Origin: Phycisphaerae bacterium
GTDB taxonomy: Bacteria; Planctomycetota; Phycisphaerae; UBA1845; Fen-1342
NCBI GenBank assembly: GCA_022072445.1
Contig: JAJVHV010000005.1
Location: 186,001-250,000 of the forward strand
DNA length: 64,000 bases
Direction of reading: 5' to 3'
The notes under the pieces are model-generated. The model worked only from the letters and a program-made list of their open reading frames with translations. It searched no databases and was not told where the DNA came from. Made by a program: the position numbers and the translations under genes. Below, piece by piece: positions 15,533 to 22,937 of this stretch. The number at the start of each line of letters is the position of its first letter. The first letter of the stretch is position 1.

Positions 15533-17166
15533 CGACGGTGGCGGCGGTTTTCGCGTCGTTTGACGAGTCGTTCCTGGGCGGTCCGTCGCCGCTGGATCGA
15601 GCGCTCGGCACGCGCAGCGTCCTGGGCCACACGCTTCATCGGGCGGCGCAGATCGCCGGCGTCGATCGCCGCTGTGTCTTCACGCATCCCGCGCACGAGG
15701 AGGCGGCGCGCGGCGCGCTGCATGCCAGCGGCCTGGAGAATGCGTTTGAGGTTCTGGCGATCGACTCGGGTGCCCGGCCGCGGCGGCGGCTGATGCGCTC
15801 GGCACGCAAGTGGGCCCTGGGTCGCTGGCGGGCGAACGTCTGTGCGGCGACGTGCTTTGATGAGTACGTCGAACCTTACTGCGTCGCCCAGGTGCTTGAT
15901 CACTACCAGGCAGCAGCCGTCCTGTGCCTGGACGGCACACAGGCGGCGCTCGACCCGCGGATCGCCAGCGACATGCTGCAGCGCTGCGACGAAAGCGGCG
16001 ATCGCCCGCGCCTGGTCTTCACGCAGGCCCCGCCCGGACTGGCCGGCCTGCTGCTGCGGCGCGACCTGGTCGCCGACCTGGTGCAGCAGAATCTGACCGT
16101 CGGCGTGACGCTGGCGTATCGGCCGGAGTCGCCGCAGCAGGACCCGATCACCAAGGCATCGTGCCTGCGCGTCGACCCGGCCGTCGCGCAGTCGAGCGGC
16201 CGGTTCTTCGTCGACACGCGGTTTTCGGCCGAGACGGTCGCCGAGGCGTGGGGCGCGCTGGGCGAAGATGCCGACGCCGCGGCGATTTGCCGCTGGGCGC
16301 GCGAGAATCCGCGCGACGGCGGCCTGCCGGCCGAAGTAGAGCTGGAGCTCACGACGCGCGATCCCCTGCCCGACACCACGCTGCGGCCGCGCGGGGAGCG
16401 CGTGCCGCGCCGCGCGCTGGAGTCGGCCGCGACACTGCGGCCCGCGTTCGAGGAATTCGCCCGATACGACGATCGCTTGCTCGTGCTCGGCGGCTTCGGC
16501 GACCCGCTGGCTTGCGAGCACTTCGGCGACGTGTGCGCCGTGGCGCGCGGCTGCGGAATTGCGGGTATCGCCGTCGTTACGCCGCTGGTCGAGCTCTCCG
16601 ACCGGCAGATCGAGGCGCTGATTGAGCACGGCGTGGACGTGCTGCAAGTTCTGCTCGACGCCGATACGCCGGAGACCTACCGCCGCGTGCACGGCGCCGA
16701 TCGCTTCCACGACGTGGTGCGGAACATCGAGCGCATCCAGGAAGTGCGTCAGTCGCGGCTCTCGCCGCAGCCACTCATCGTCCCGACGATCACGCGTTGC
16801 GCGGCGACGCTGGGCGAGATCGAGGCGTTCTACGACCGCTGGATTCAGGCGGTGGGGTCGGCCGTAATCTCGGGGTATTCGGACTTCGGCGGGCAGCTTC
16901 CGGTCGGCACGCTTCTCCCAGTGACGCCGCCAGTCCGCGGTGCTTGCCGGCGGCTTTCGCGGCGAATGATGCTGCTGGCGGACGGGCGGGCGGTGAGCTG
17001 CGATCAGGATGTTCTGGGACGGCAGGCGGTGGGCGATTGGAGGCGGCAGCGGCTGTCGGAAATCTGGGCCGGTGCGGGGTTGGGAGCGATCAGGCGATGC
17101 AATGCCGAGCGCGATTTCGGCGGGACCCCGGCGTGCGCGAGTTGCGGAGAGTGGTTCCGGCCGTAG
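15529..17166 (+). CDS. Nucleotidyltransferase-like/SPASM fusion with degenerate radical SAM core
   Basis: This 545-residue protein starts at GTG 15529 and overlaps the Maf gene by 4 bp. Residues 1-250 resemble a sugar nucleotidyltransferase fold (DRALGTRSVLGHTLHRAAQIAG, LDGTQAALDPRIASDMLQRC). Residues 260-500 follow a radical SAM TIM-barrel pattern: the first-strand motif normally reads TTxCxxxCxxC. Here it is TTRDPLPDTTLRP (residues 275-287), with Asp278, Asp282 and Leu285 at the three cysteine positions. The C-terminal SPASM-like region keeps five cysteines (GAC at about 470, SCDQD, RRCN and CASC near the end). Loss of the SAM-binding cluster should abolish radical SAM chemistry. It recalls spiro-SPASM proteins of spirochaetes, from memory. 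A role in flagellar or surface modification is inferred from its Maf neighbour. Confidence 0.75.
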   Translation: MTTVAAVFASFDESFLGGPSPLDRALGTRSVLGHTLHRAAQIAGVDRRCVFTHPAHEEAARGALHASGLENAFEVLAIDSGARPRRRLMRSARKWALGRWRANVCAATCFDEYVEPYCVAQVLDHYQAAAVLCLDGTQAALDPRIASDMLQRCDESGDRPRLVFTQAPPGLAGLLLRRDLVADLVQQNLTVGVTLAYRPESPQQDPITKASCLRVDPAVAQSSGRFFVDTRFSAETVAEAWGALGEDADAAAICRWARENPRDGGLPAEVELELTTRDPLPDTTLRPRGERVPRRALESAATLRPAFEEFARYDDRLLVLGGFGDPLACEHFGDVCAVARGCGIAGIAVVTPLVELSDRQIEALIEHGVDVLQVLLDADTPETYRRVHGADRFHDVVRNIERIQEVRQSRLSPQPLIVPTITRCAATLGEIEAFYDRWIQAVGSAVISGYSDFGGQLPVGTLLPVTPPVRGACRRLSRRMMLLADGRAVSCDQDVLGRQAVGDWRRQRLSEIWAGAGLGAIRRCNAERDFGGTPACASCGEWFRP

Positions 17167-17216
17167 GTGGAAATCCGGGTGCGCGGCATGCGGTATGCGG
17201 TATGCTAGTCAACGTA

Positions 17217-17245
17217 TTGAAAATCGTCGAACGGGACGATAGCAT
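17217..17245 (+). promoter_or_regulatory. Candidate sigma-70-like promoter in an AT-rich leader
   Basis: TTGAAA and TAGCAT are spaced 17 bases apart, within a 280-bp gene-free stretch (17167-17448) that is clearly more AT-rich than its surroundings. It would start a transcript about 200 bases upstream of the zinc-ribbon gene and mutY. The -10 box matches only four of six consensus bases. The same region has two tandem GCGGTAT copies near 17190 and two CGAATTCG-type sites near 17325 and 17360, with no clear role. Confidence 0.3.
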
Positions 17246-17448
17246 ATAAGCAGCGTGGAAAAGGCTGACACGCAGATCATTTTCAGTCGTGTGACGTGAA
17301 TTCGGACTCATCTCGTTCATATTCGAATTCGTAGCTTCAGCCGAGAGTTGTTGGATATCGAATTCGGGGCAAGCGGGAGCAATTCCGCGGCCCGCGTTGG
17401 TCGCTGCGCTACACCCGCAGCCGACCAGGTGAACACTTGGGGTGAGTT

Positions 17449-17727
17449 GTGTCAGAGACGATCAAGTGCGCATGTCCTGAGTGCGGCGCCAAGTATCGAC
17501 TCCCCGTCGAAACACAGGGTCGAAAGGCCCGGTGCAAGAAGTGCGGGAAGCCGTTCGAGGTGCCCAAGAGCGACGGCCTGGAAGACAGCATCCTGGCGTG
17601 GCTCAACGAACCCGAGGACGACGAAGCTCCCGCGCAGCCGCGCGTCATCAGCATGCAGGCTGAGGCCGCCGACCCGGACGCGGTGAAGAAGTCGCGCGGT
17701 CCGATTCGGATGAAGTCCGAGCCTTAG
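17449..17727 (+). CDS. Small zinc-ribbon protein
   Basis: This 92-residue protein starts at GTG 17449 after GGGGTGAG. Residues 7-40 form a zinc ribbon with two knuckles, CPECGAKYRLP and CKKCGKPFEVP, of the type found at the N-terminus of many planctomycete and deltaproteobacterial proteins (zinc_ribbon/MJ0042-like). The rest is acidic then basic, with no catalytic domain or membrane helix. The function is unknown; a protein- or nucleic-acid-binding role is only a guess. It lies 8 bp before mutY and probably shares its transcript. Confidence 0.7.
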   Translation: MSETIKCACPECGAKYRLPVETQGRKARCKKCGKPFEVPKSDGLEDSILAWLNEPEDDEAPAQPRVISMQAEAADPDAVKKSRGPIRMKSEP

Positions 17728-17735
17728 CCGACGCT

Positions 17736-18869
17736 GTGCCGATCGACGAATCCTCGTTATCGGTCCTGACACGCTCCCGAAGTGCGACCATTCGCGCGCG
17801 GCTCCTCGCCTGGTATGACGCCAGCCGCCGGGACCTCCCTTGGCGACGCGACCCGCCCGACCCGTATCACATCTGGGTCAGCGAAGTGATGCTCCAGCAG
17901 ACTCAGGTCGCGACCGTCGTGCCCTATTGGCGGCGTTTCGTCCGGCGCTTTCCCGACGTGCAATCGCTGGCGGCGGCCCCGATCGAGGAGGTACTGCGTG
18001 CCTGGGGCGGGCTGGGGTACTACCGCCGGGCGCATCAGCTTCACGCGGCGGCTCGGGAATTGGCGGCCCGCGGGGGGACCTTTCCGCGGGATGTGCCGGC
18101 GCTGGAGCGGCTGCCCGGTATTGGGCGTTACACAGCGGGGGCGATCGCGTCGATCGCGTTCGGCCGGCGGGCCGCGCTGGTGGATGGCAACGTGGCGCGC
18201 GTGCTAAGCCGCGCGTTTCACCCGCTGTCGGGCGCGGGCGACGCGGAGCAGCGCGCGGATTGCTGGCGGATCGCCGAGAGACTTGTGCCGGCGGAGCGGC
18301 CCGGGGACTTCAATCAAGCGCTCATGGAACTTGGCGCGACGTGCTGTACGCCGGCGGCGCCGCGCTGCGCGGATTGCCCGTTGCGGCGGAGCTGCGCGGC
18401 GCGGCGCGCGGGTGTGCAGGACCGGGTTCCACCGGCGCGGCGGCGGTTGGCGGCGTCGACGGTTGAGGTGGTGGCGCTGGTGGCGTTGCGCCGGGGTGAA
18501 GTGCTGCTGGAACGCCGGCCCGCGGGCGGGCTGTGGGCCGGGTTGTGGGACGTGCCGTCGGAAGTTGCGGCGGGCGCCTCGGCGGATGAAGTGCGCGGTG
18601 CGCTGGAGAGGCTGGCGTCGCGCGTGGGGGTGGCGCCCAGCGCGTGCCGGCCGGTGGGGGAGATTCGTCGCACGCTGACGCATCGGCGGCTGCGGTTTCA
18701 CGTGTACGTGGCGTGGGTCGATCGGCGTGTGCGGCGGGACGGCTGGCGCTGGGCGAAGCAATCGCTGGACGGGATCGGTGTGTCGCGCGCGGCGCAGGCA
18801 GTGCTGGAGCTGGTGCGACGAGGCGGCGCCGTCCGAGCTACAGCGCGTCAGCCCGCCAGGCGTGACTGA
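17736..18869 (+). CDS. mutY: A/G-specific adenine DNA glycosylase MutY
   Basis: This 377-residue protein removes adenine mispaired with 8-oxoguanine. The HhH-GPD fold is clear: WVSEVMLQQTQVATV with the catalytic Glu, LPGIGRYTAGAIASIAFG hairpin, and LVDGNVARV with the catalytic Asp. A [4Fe-4S] loop follows, C-x6-C-x2-C-x5-C, within CTPAAPRCADCPLRRSC. The C-terminal domain (from about residue 235) is the NUDIX-like 8-oxoG recognition region (VEVVALVALRRGEVLLERRP, GGLWAGLWDVPSE). The start is GTG 17736. Its 3' end overlaps the convergent GlcE-like gene by 32 bp. Confidence 0.95.
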   Translation: MPIDESSLSVLTRSRSATIRARLLAWYDASRRDLPWRRDPPDPYHIWVSEVMLQQTQVATVVPYWRRFVRRFPDVQSLAAAPIEEVLRAWGGLGYYRRAHQLHAAARELAARGGTFPRDVPALERLPGIGRYTAGAIASIAFGRRAALVDGNVARVLSRAFHPLSGAGDAEQRADCWRIAERLVPAERPGDFNQALMELGATCCTPAAPRCADCPLRRSCAARRAGVQDRVPPARRRLAASTVEVVALVALRRGEVLLERRPAGGLWAGLWDVPSEVAAGASADEVRGALERLASRVGVAPSACRPVGEIRRTLTHRRLRFHVYVAWVDRRVRRDGWRWAKQSLDGIGVSRAAQAVLELVRRGGAVRATARQPARRD

Positions 18870-20016
18870 GTGAGTCGTCGAACGGCGTCGCGCGGGCGAA
18901 GATTCCATGCGGGTCGAGGGCTTGTTTGACGCGGCGCATGAGCGGCCAGTCGGATCGCGGCGGTCCGAACATCGGCAAATCGATGATGCGAACGCTGCGC
19001 GACGTCGGCAGAAGCCAGGAAACGCCGGATTGTGCCCAGCGCAGCGTCAGCTCGCGGACGGGGCGGGCGTCGGTCACGCGGACGGCCGCGTTGATCGCTC
19101 CGCTCGCCAGGCTGGCGGCGACGCGGGCCGCGGGGCATTGGCGCGCGAGTTGGAACGCGAGCTCGGCGGCGTCGGCGCGGGCGGCGCTGAATCGGATGGT
19201 CGCGTCGCCGTCAACAAGCAGATCGCTGATTGCCTGGCGCTGCCGTAGCGCGTCGTCGCCAGGGAGATATTCGCCGGCGAGCTGCTCGCGGCAGGCGGTG
19301 ATCTGGGTTTCGACAGTTTCGCGACGGCCCTCGAAACCGAGCAGAACGCTGGCGGGTGCTTCGGGCGAGGCGCCGGCGGGGAGCAAAAGGTCCATCGAGG
19401 CGGGCAGGAACGGGCCTTCGAGCACGCAGCGCGCGACCCGCTCGGCGTCAGACGCGTCGCGCACGCCGATGCGCAGCGCCGCGGAGTGCTGCGGCGCCGC
19501 GTGCAGGCGAAGCGTGGCTTCGACGATGACGCCGAGCCAGCCCCACGAGCCGCAGAAGAGCTTGCAGAGGTCGTAGCCGGCGACGTTCTTGACAACGCGG
19601 CCGCCGGCCCGAATCAGCTCGCCGTCGGCGTTGACGAAGGTGAGGCCCAGGAGCAGATCGCGCATGGCGCCGGCCGATGAGCGGCGCGGGCCGCTGAGGC
19701 CAGAAGCGATAACGCCGCCGATCGTCGAGTGCTGCGGACGGGGGGCGTCAAGCGGCAGCGACTGGGCGTGGCCGGCGAGCAGCGTCTGGAGGGATGCGAC
19801 GGTCATGCCGGCTTGAACGGTGACGGTGAGGTCGTCGATGGCGTGCGCGAGCAGGGCGGACTTCGCGCGCATATCGCAGCAGTGCGTGGCGCGGTCGGGT
19901 TCGGCGAGGACGCCGCCGCCCCGGATAAGGACGTGGCCCCCGTCGCGCCGCGCGTCACGGATGAGCCCGCGGATGTCGTCGTAGGTATGGCCGGTGTCTG
20001 CGGGGCGCTCGGACAT
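18838..20016 (-). CDS. GlcE-like FAD-binding oxidoreductase subunit
   Basis: This 392-residue protein has the VAO/PCMH FAD-binding domain: HVLIRGGG near residue 28, VTVQAGMTVASLQTLLAGHAQ, and PQHSTIGGVIASGLSGPRR. The run GRVVKNVAGYDLCKLFCGSWGWLGVI is highly characteristic of GlcE, the glycolate oxidase subunit. ATG 20016 is chosen because it starts just before the domain. GlcE normally works with GlcD (a second FAD subunit) and GlcF (iron-sulfur), but neither is nearby. The substrate is therefore unproven; glycolate or another 2-hydroxy acid is likely. Confidence 0.85.
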   Translation of the reverse strand: MSERPADTGHTYDDIRGLIRDARRDGGHVLIRGGGVLAEPDRATHCCDMRAKSALLAHAIDDLTVTVQAGMTVASLQTLLAGHAQSLPLDAPRPQHSTIGGVIASGLSGPRRSSAGAMRDLLLGLTFVNADGELIRAGGRVVKNVAGYDLCKLFCGSWGWLGVIVEATLRLHAAPQHSAALRIGVRDASDAERVARCVLEGPFLPASMDLLLPAGASPEAPASVLLGFEGRRETVETQITACREQLAGEYLPGDDALRQRQAISDLLVDGDATIRFSAARADAAELAFQLARQCPAARVAASLASGAINAAVRVTDARPVRELTLRWAQSGVSWLLPTSRSVRIIDLPMFGPPRSDWPLMRRVKQALDPHGIFARATPFDDSLSHAWRADAL

Positions 20017-20116
20017 TGGGTGGACTATAACGCGAGTCGCGGGGCGCGGGGCGCGGTTCAGCGACGGCGATGCAGAATGAAGAATGCAGACTGCAGAACG
20101 CAAGCGCGGGAAGCGG

Positions 20117-20139
20117 AGTGCAGCCGGGGCGGCCGTGCT
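20117..20139. repeat. Imperfect GTGCAGCCG-type palindrome
   Basis: AGTGCAGCCG and CGGCCGTGCT flank a GGG centre, two bases short of a perfect inverted repeat. It lies in the 130-bp gap between the divergent-looking glcE-like start and the bamA stop. A perfect version of the same element is at 51045-51068, and a diverged one at 42181-42208. This suggests a mobile or amplified intergenic palindrome family. Confidence 0.5.
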
Positions 20140-20146
20140 ACAAGGT

Positions 20147-22528
20147 CTACCAGAACGAGGCGCCGACCGAGAAGTTGAAGACCTGCTCCTCGTCGTCGTC
20201 GTCCTGCGCGATGGGGAAGCCGAAGTCAAAGACGAACGGGATGGCGCCGAAATAGTCGAGCTGCACGCGGAACCCGAAGCCGACCGAAGCGCGCCACTCG
20301 GTCAGTTCAAAATCTTCCTCGACCGTGCCCATGTCGATGAACGTCACGCCGCGCAGAACTTTTGAATACAGCGGGAAGGAGTACTCGGCGCCGCTGAGCA
20401 GCATGAAATTGCCGCCCACCGCGTCCTCGCGAATGCCCTCGCGCGGCGAGACGCCGCGGAACTCGAACCCACGGATCGAGCCGAACCCGCCGGCGTAGAG
20501 GCGTTCGAACACGGGGGCTTCGTCGACGATGTAGGAGACGTCGCCGCGGAGCGCGAGCACGCTCTTGCGGTCGAAGATGTCGGTGCGAAGGGTGCGATAC
20601 CAGGTGATGCCGGCGCTGGGCTGGCCGAAGTCGAAATCGCCGCCGAGCGCGCCGACCTGCTCCCAACTGAACGAGAGGCGGTAGCCCTCGGTGGGGAAGA
20701 CGCGGCTGTCGGTGGTGTCGCGGACGATGGCCCCCTTGAGGCTGGTAAGAAAGCTCGAGCCGCGATCGCGGCGGATGTCCTGCGCGGCGAAGTCGTTGAT
20801 GTCGTCGATGCGGATCGATTCGGCCCGGGCGGCGCCTTCGACCGCCCAGCCCTCGAGCAGCCCGCTCTCGAAACGCCGCCCGAGGCTGAGCACGCCGCCG
20901 ATGCGGCGTTCGTCGTAGGCGTCGCGCTCGCGCTGGAAGAGATAGGCCGAGGCGCCGAAGCGCAGCGGCTTGTCGAGCAGATAGGGCTCGTCGAAATCGA
21001 GTCGGAAGCGGGTCAGCTCGGTGCCAGGCTCAATCAGCAGGCGGACGCGCTGGCCGTCGCCGCGGAAGGACTGTCCGCGGAAGAACTCGCCCCAGGTCCG
21101 CGGCGTGTCGGCAAGGTCGAAATTGCGGTTTTCGATGGTAAACGAGCCGACCAGGCCGGCGTCGGAACTGACGCCGCCGCCGATCAGGAAGTTGATGGCG
21201 TTGGCCTCGCGGACCTCGACGAGCGCGTCGCGCGCGTCGGGCTCGCCGGCGTCGAGCGGCTTGACGGTGGCTTCGCTGAAGAGGCCGGTTTCGCGCAGGC
21301 GCTGCTCGGCCTTGCGGGCGGCGACGGTGTCGTAGTCGTTGCCGGGGTAGAAGCGCAGCTCGCGGCGGACGACCTCGTCCTTGGTCTGCTCGTTGCCGCG
21401 GATGGTGATGCGGCCGAACTTGAAGCGGTTGTTCTCGGTGATCTGGAAATTGACGGTCACCAGGCCGGGCTCTTCGAGGAACGCGAGCGACGACTCGACG
21501 ACGACGTCGACGTACCCGATCTGGCCGTAGAGATCGGAAAGGCGGCGGCGGTCTTCGCGCAGCACCTCCTCGCGGACGAACCCGTTCGGCTCGATCTTGA
21601 TGGCGGCGCGCAGATCGTCGGCGGAGAAGACCGACTGCCCGGCGAAGGCCACGTCGCGCACGCGGTAGCGCACGCCCTGGTCGATGACGAAGACGAGCGT
21701 CAGGTTGGCGCGATCGTCTTTCTCGAACTCGGTGCGAAAGCCGACGCGGGCGTCGAGAAAGCCCTCGTCGCGGTAGAAGCTCTGCAGGTCAAGCGCGTCG
21801 CGCTCGGCCCGCTCGGCGTCGAATTCGCCGGTGCGGAAAACCCAGATGTAGGTCTTCGTGCTGATCTTCGTGTCGAGCCGCGCCTCGGGAAAGGCGGTGT
21901 TGCCCTCGTAGCGGATGTGGCGCACGCGGACGCGCGGGCCTTCGGAAATGCGGATGAGCAGCCGCCGCTCCTGCTCGAGCAGCGCAGCGTCCACCTCGAC
22001 GGTGGCGTAGTAGTAGCCGGCTTCCTTGTACTTGCGCAGGATGTCGTCGCGGGCCTTGTTGACCTCGTAGAGATCGAGCGGCGTGCCGGTGGCGGGCGTC
22101 AGTTCGAAAAGCTCCGAGAGGTTGAACTTCTGGTTGCCCTCGATCTGAACCGAGACGATTTCGGGCTTCTCGAGCAGCGCGAATACGACTACCGCCTGGC
22201 CTTCCTCGGTGCGGGTTTCGGCGAAGACGTTCGCGAACTTGCGCGTGCGGAAAATCTCGCGCACGTCTTCCTGCAACTGGCGGTTGCTGAGCGGTTGGCT
22301 CTCGCGCGTGCGGATCAGGCGGCGGACATACTCCTCGCTGATGCTCTCAAGGCCGCGAATCTCGACGCGGCGGATGAGCGTGCCGTCGGGAAGCTGTTCC
22401 TGGAGGGCGCCGACGGACGGCGGCGGTGGGGCGTGCGCGGCGGCTGTGCCACCGAGCGCCGCGAGGGAAAGCAACGGCGCCGCCCACAGCGCCACAGCGC
22501 GACGAAGAGCACGTGCTTGGTCGGGCAC
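20147..22528 (-). CDS. bamA: Outer membrane protein assembly factor BamA
   Basis: This 793-residue protein has a signal peptide (hydrophobic to about residue 32). A series of POTRA domains follows, residues 50-430, with repeated patterns such as VRVRHIRYEGNTAFPEARL and FKFGRITIRGNEQTKDEVVRRELRFYPGN. The C-terminal Omp85 barrel contains the lid motif GSIRGFEFRG near residue 690 and ends in a terminal aromatic (SVGASFW). BamA inserts beta-barrel proteins into the outer membrane, so this organism has one. It is transcribed alone here, without skp/ompH or lpx genes. The length is normal for five POTRA domains. Confidence 0.95.
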   Translation of the reverse strand: MPDQARALRRAVALWAAPLLSLAALGGTAAAHAPPPPSVGALQEQLPDGTLIRRVEIRGLESISEEYVRRLIRTRESQPLSNRQLQEDVREIFRTRKFANVFAETRTEEGQAVVVFALLEKPEIVSVQIEGNQKFNLSELFELTPATGTPLDLYEVNKARDDILRKYKEAGYYYATVEVDAALLEQERRLLIRISEGPRVRVRHIRYEGNTAFPEARLDTKISTKTYIWVFRTGEFDAERAERDALDLQSFYRDEGFLDARVGFRTEFEKDDRANLTLVFVIDQGVRYRVRDVAFAGQSVFSADDLRAAIKIEPNGFVREEVLREDRRRLSDLYGQIGYVDVVVESSLAFLEEPGLVTVNFQITENNRFKFGRITIRGNEQTKDEVVRRELRFYPGNDYDTVAARKAEQRLRETGLFSEATVKPLDAGEPDARDALVEVREANAINFLIGGGVSSDAGLVGSFTIENRNFDLADTPRTWGEFFRGQSFRGDGQRVRLLIEPGTELTRFRLDFDEPYLLDKPLRFGASAYLFQRERDAYDERRIGGVLSLGRRFESGLLEGWAVEGAARAESIRIDDINDFAAQDIRRDRGSSFLTSLKGAIVRDTTDSRVFPTEGYRLSFSWEQVGALGGDFDFGQPSAGITWYRTLRTDIFDRKSVLALRGDVSYIVDEAPVFERLYAGGFGSIRGFEFRGVSPREGIREDAVGGNFMLLSGAEYSFPLYSKVLRGVTFIDMGTVEEDFELTEWRASVGFGFRVQLDYFGAIPFVFDFGFPIAQDDDDEEQVFNFSVGASFW

Positions 22529-22937
22529 GATTCACCCGTTTGCATGAGAGAGTAGGACGTCGTACCGGCTCCGCGACCGCGCGGCGGGACGGCGGGGACA
22601 CTATACCCGGGCGCGCTGCCGCGGGCTATGGACGGGCTCAGGGTTCGGGGTTCAGGGCAGGGTTCAGGGGCTGTGTGGCATGCTCGCGCCGGACCGCGAG
22701 AGCGAGCCACTCAACATCGGACCCCTGCGCGCCCGCATGGGGCACCGGACTCCCTCGGCTGCGGAGCCCCGCCCTTCAGGGCGGGCCGGCGGGCCGTCCC
22801 CGGCGTGGACGCCGAGGCGGGGCGGGCAGAGACGCCCGCCCCACCCGACTCGGAAGGGCCAAACTCGAGAGACCGGCCAGAGGCCCGTCTCGGCGATGCA
22901 CACGCCGCCGGACGGTCCCCAGGGCTTGGGATAGGCT
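22529..22937. repeat. Gene-free gap with several GC-rich palindromes
   Basis: No convincing gene lies in these 409 bases. Two strong hairpins are visible. One is CCCGCCC/GGGCGGG with loop TTCA at 22768-22785. The other is GGGGCGGGC/GCCCGCCCC with loop AGAGAC at 22819-22842. Near 22635 there are three copies of GGTTC(G)GGG-like units in tandem. The hairpins resemble the one after fliA and look like REP elements; the gap is probably the bamA upstream region plus the tricorn gene's downstream region. Confidence 0.6.

Noticed and set aside
18838-20229. Longer start for the GlcE-like gene at 20229
   Set aside because: The extra 71 residues are Ser/Arg/Thr-rich with no conserved motif and overlap the bamA end; ATG 20016 opens the FAD domain.
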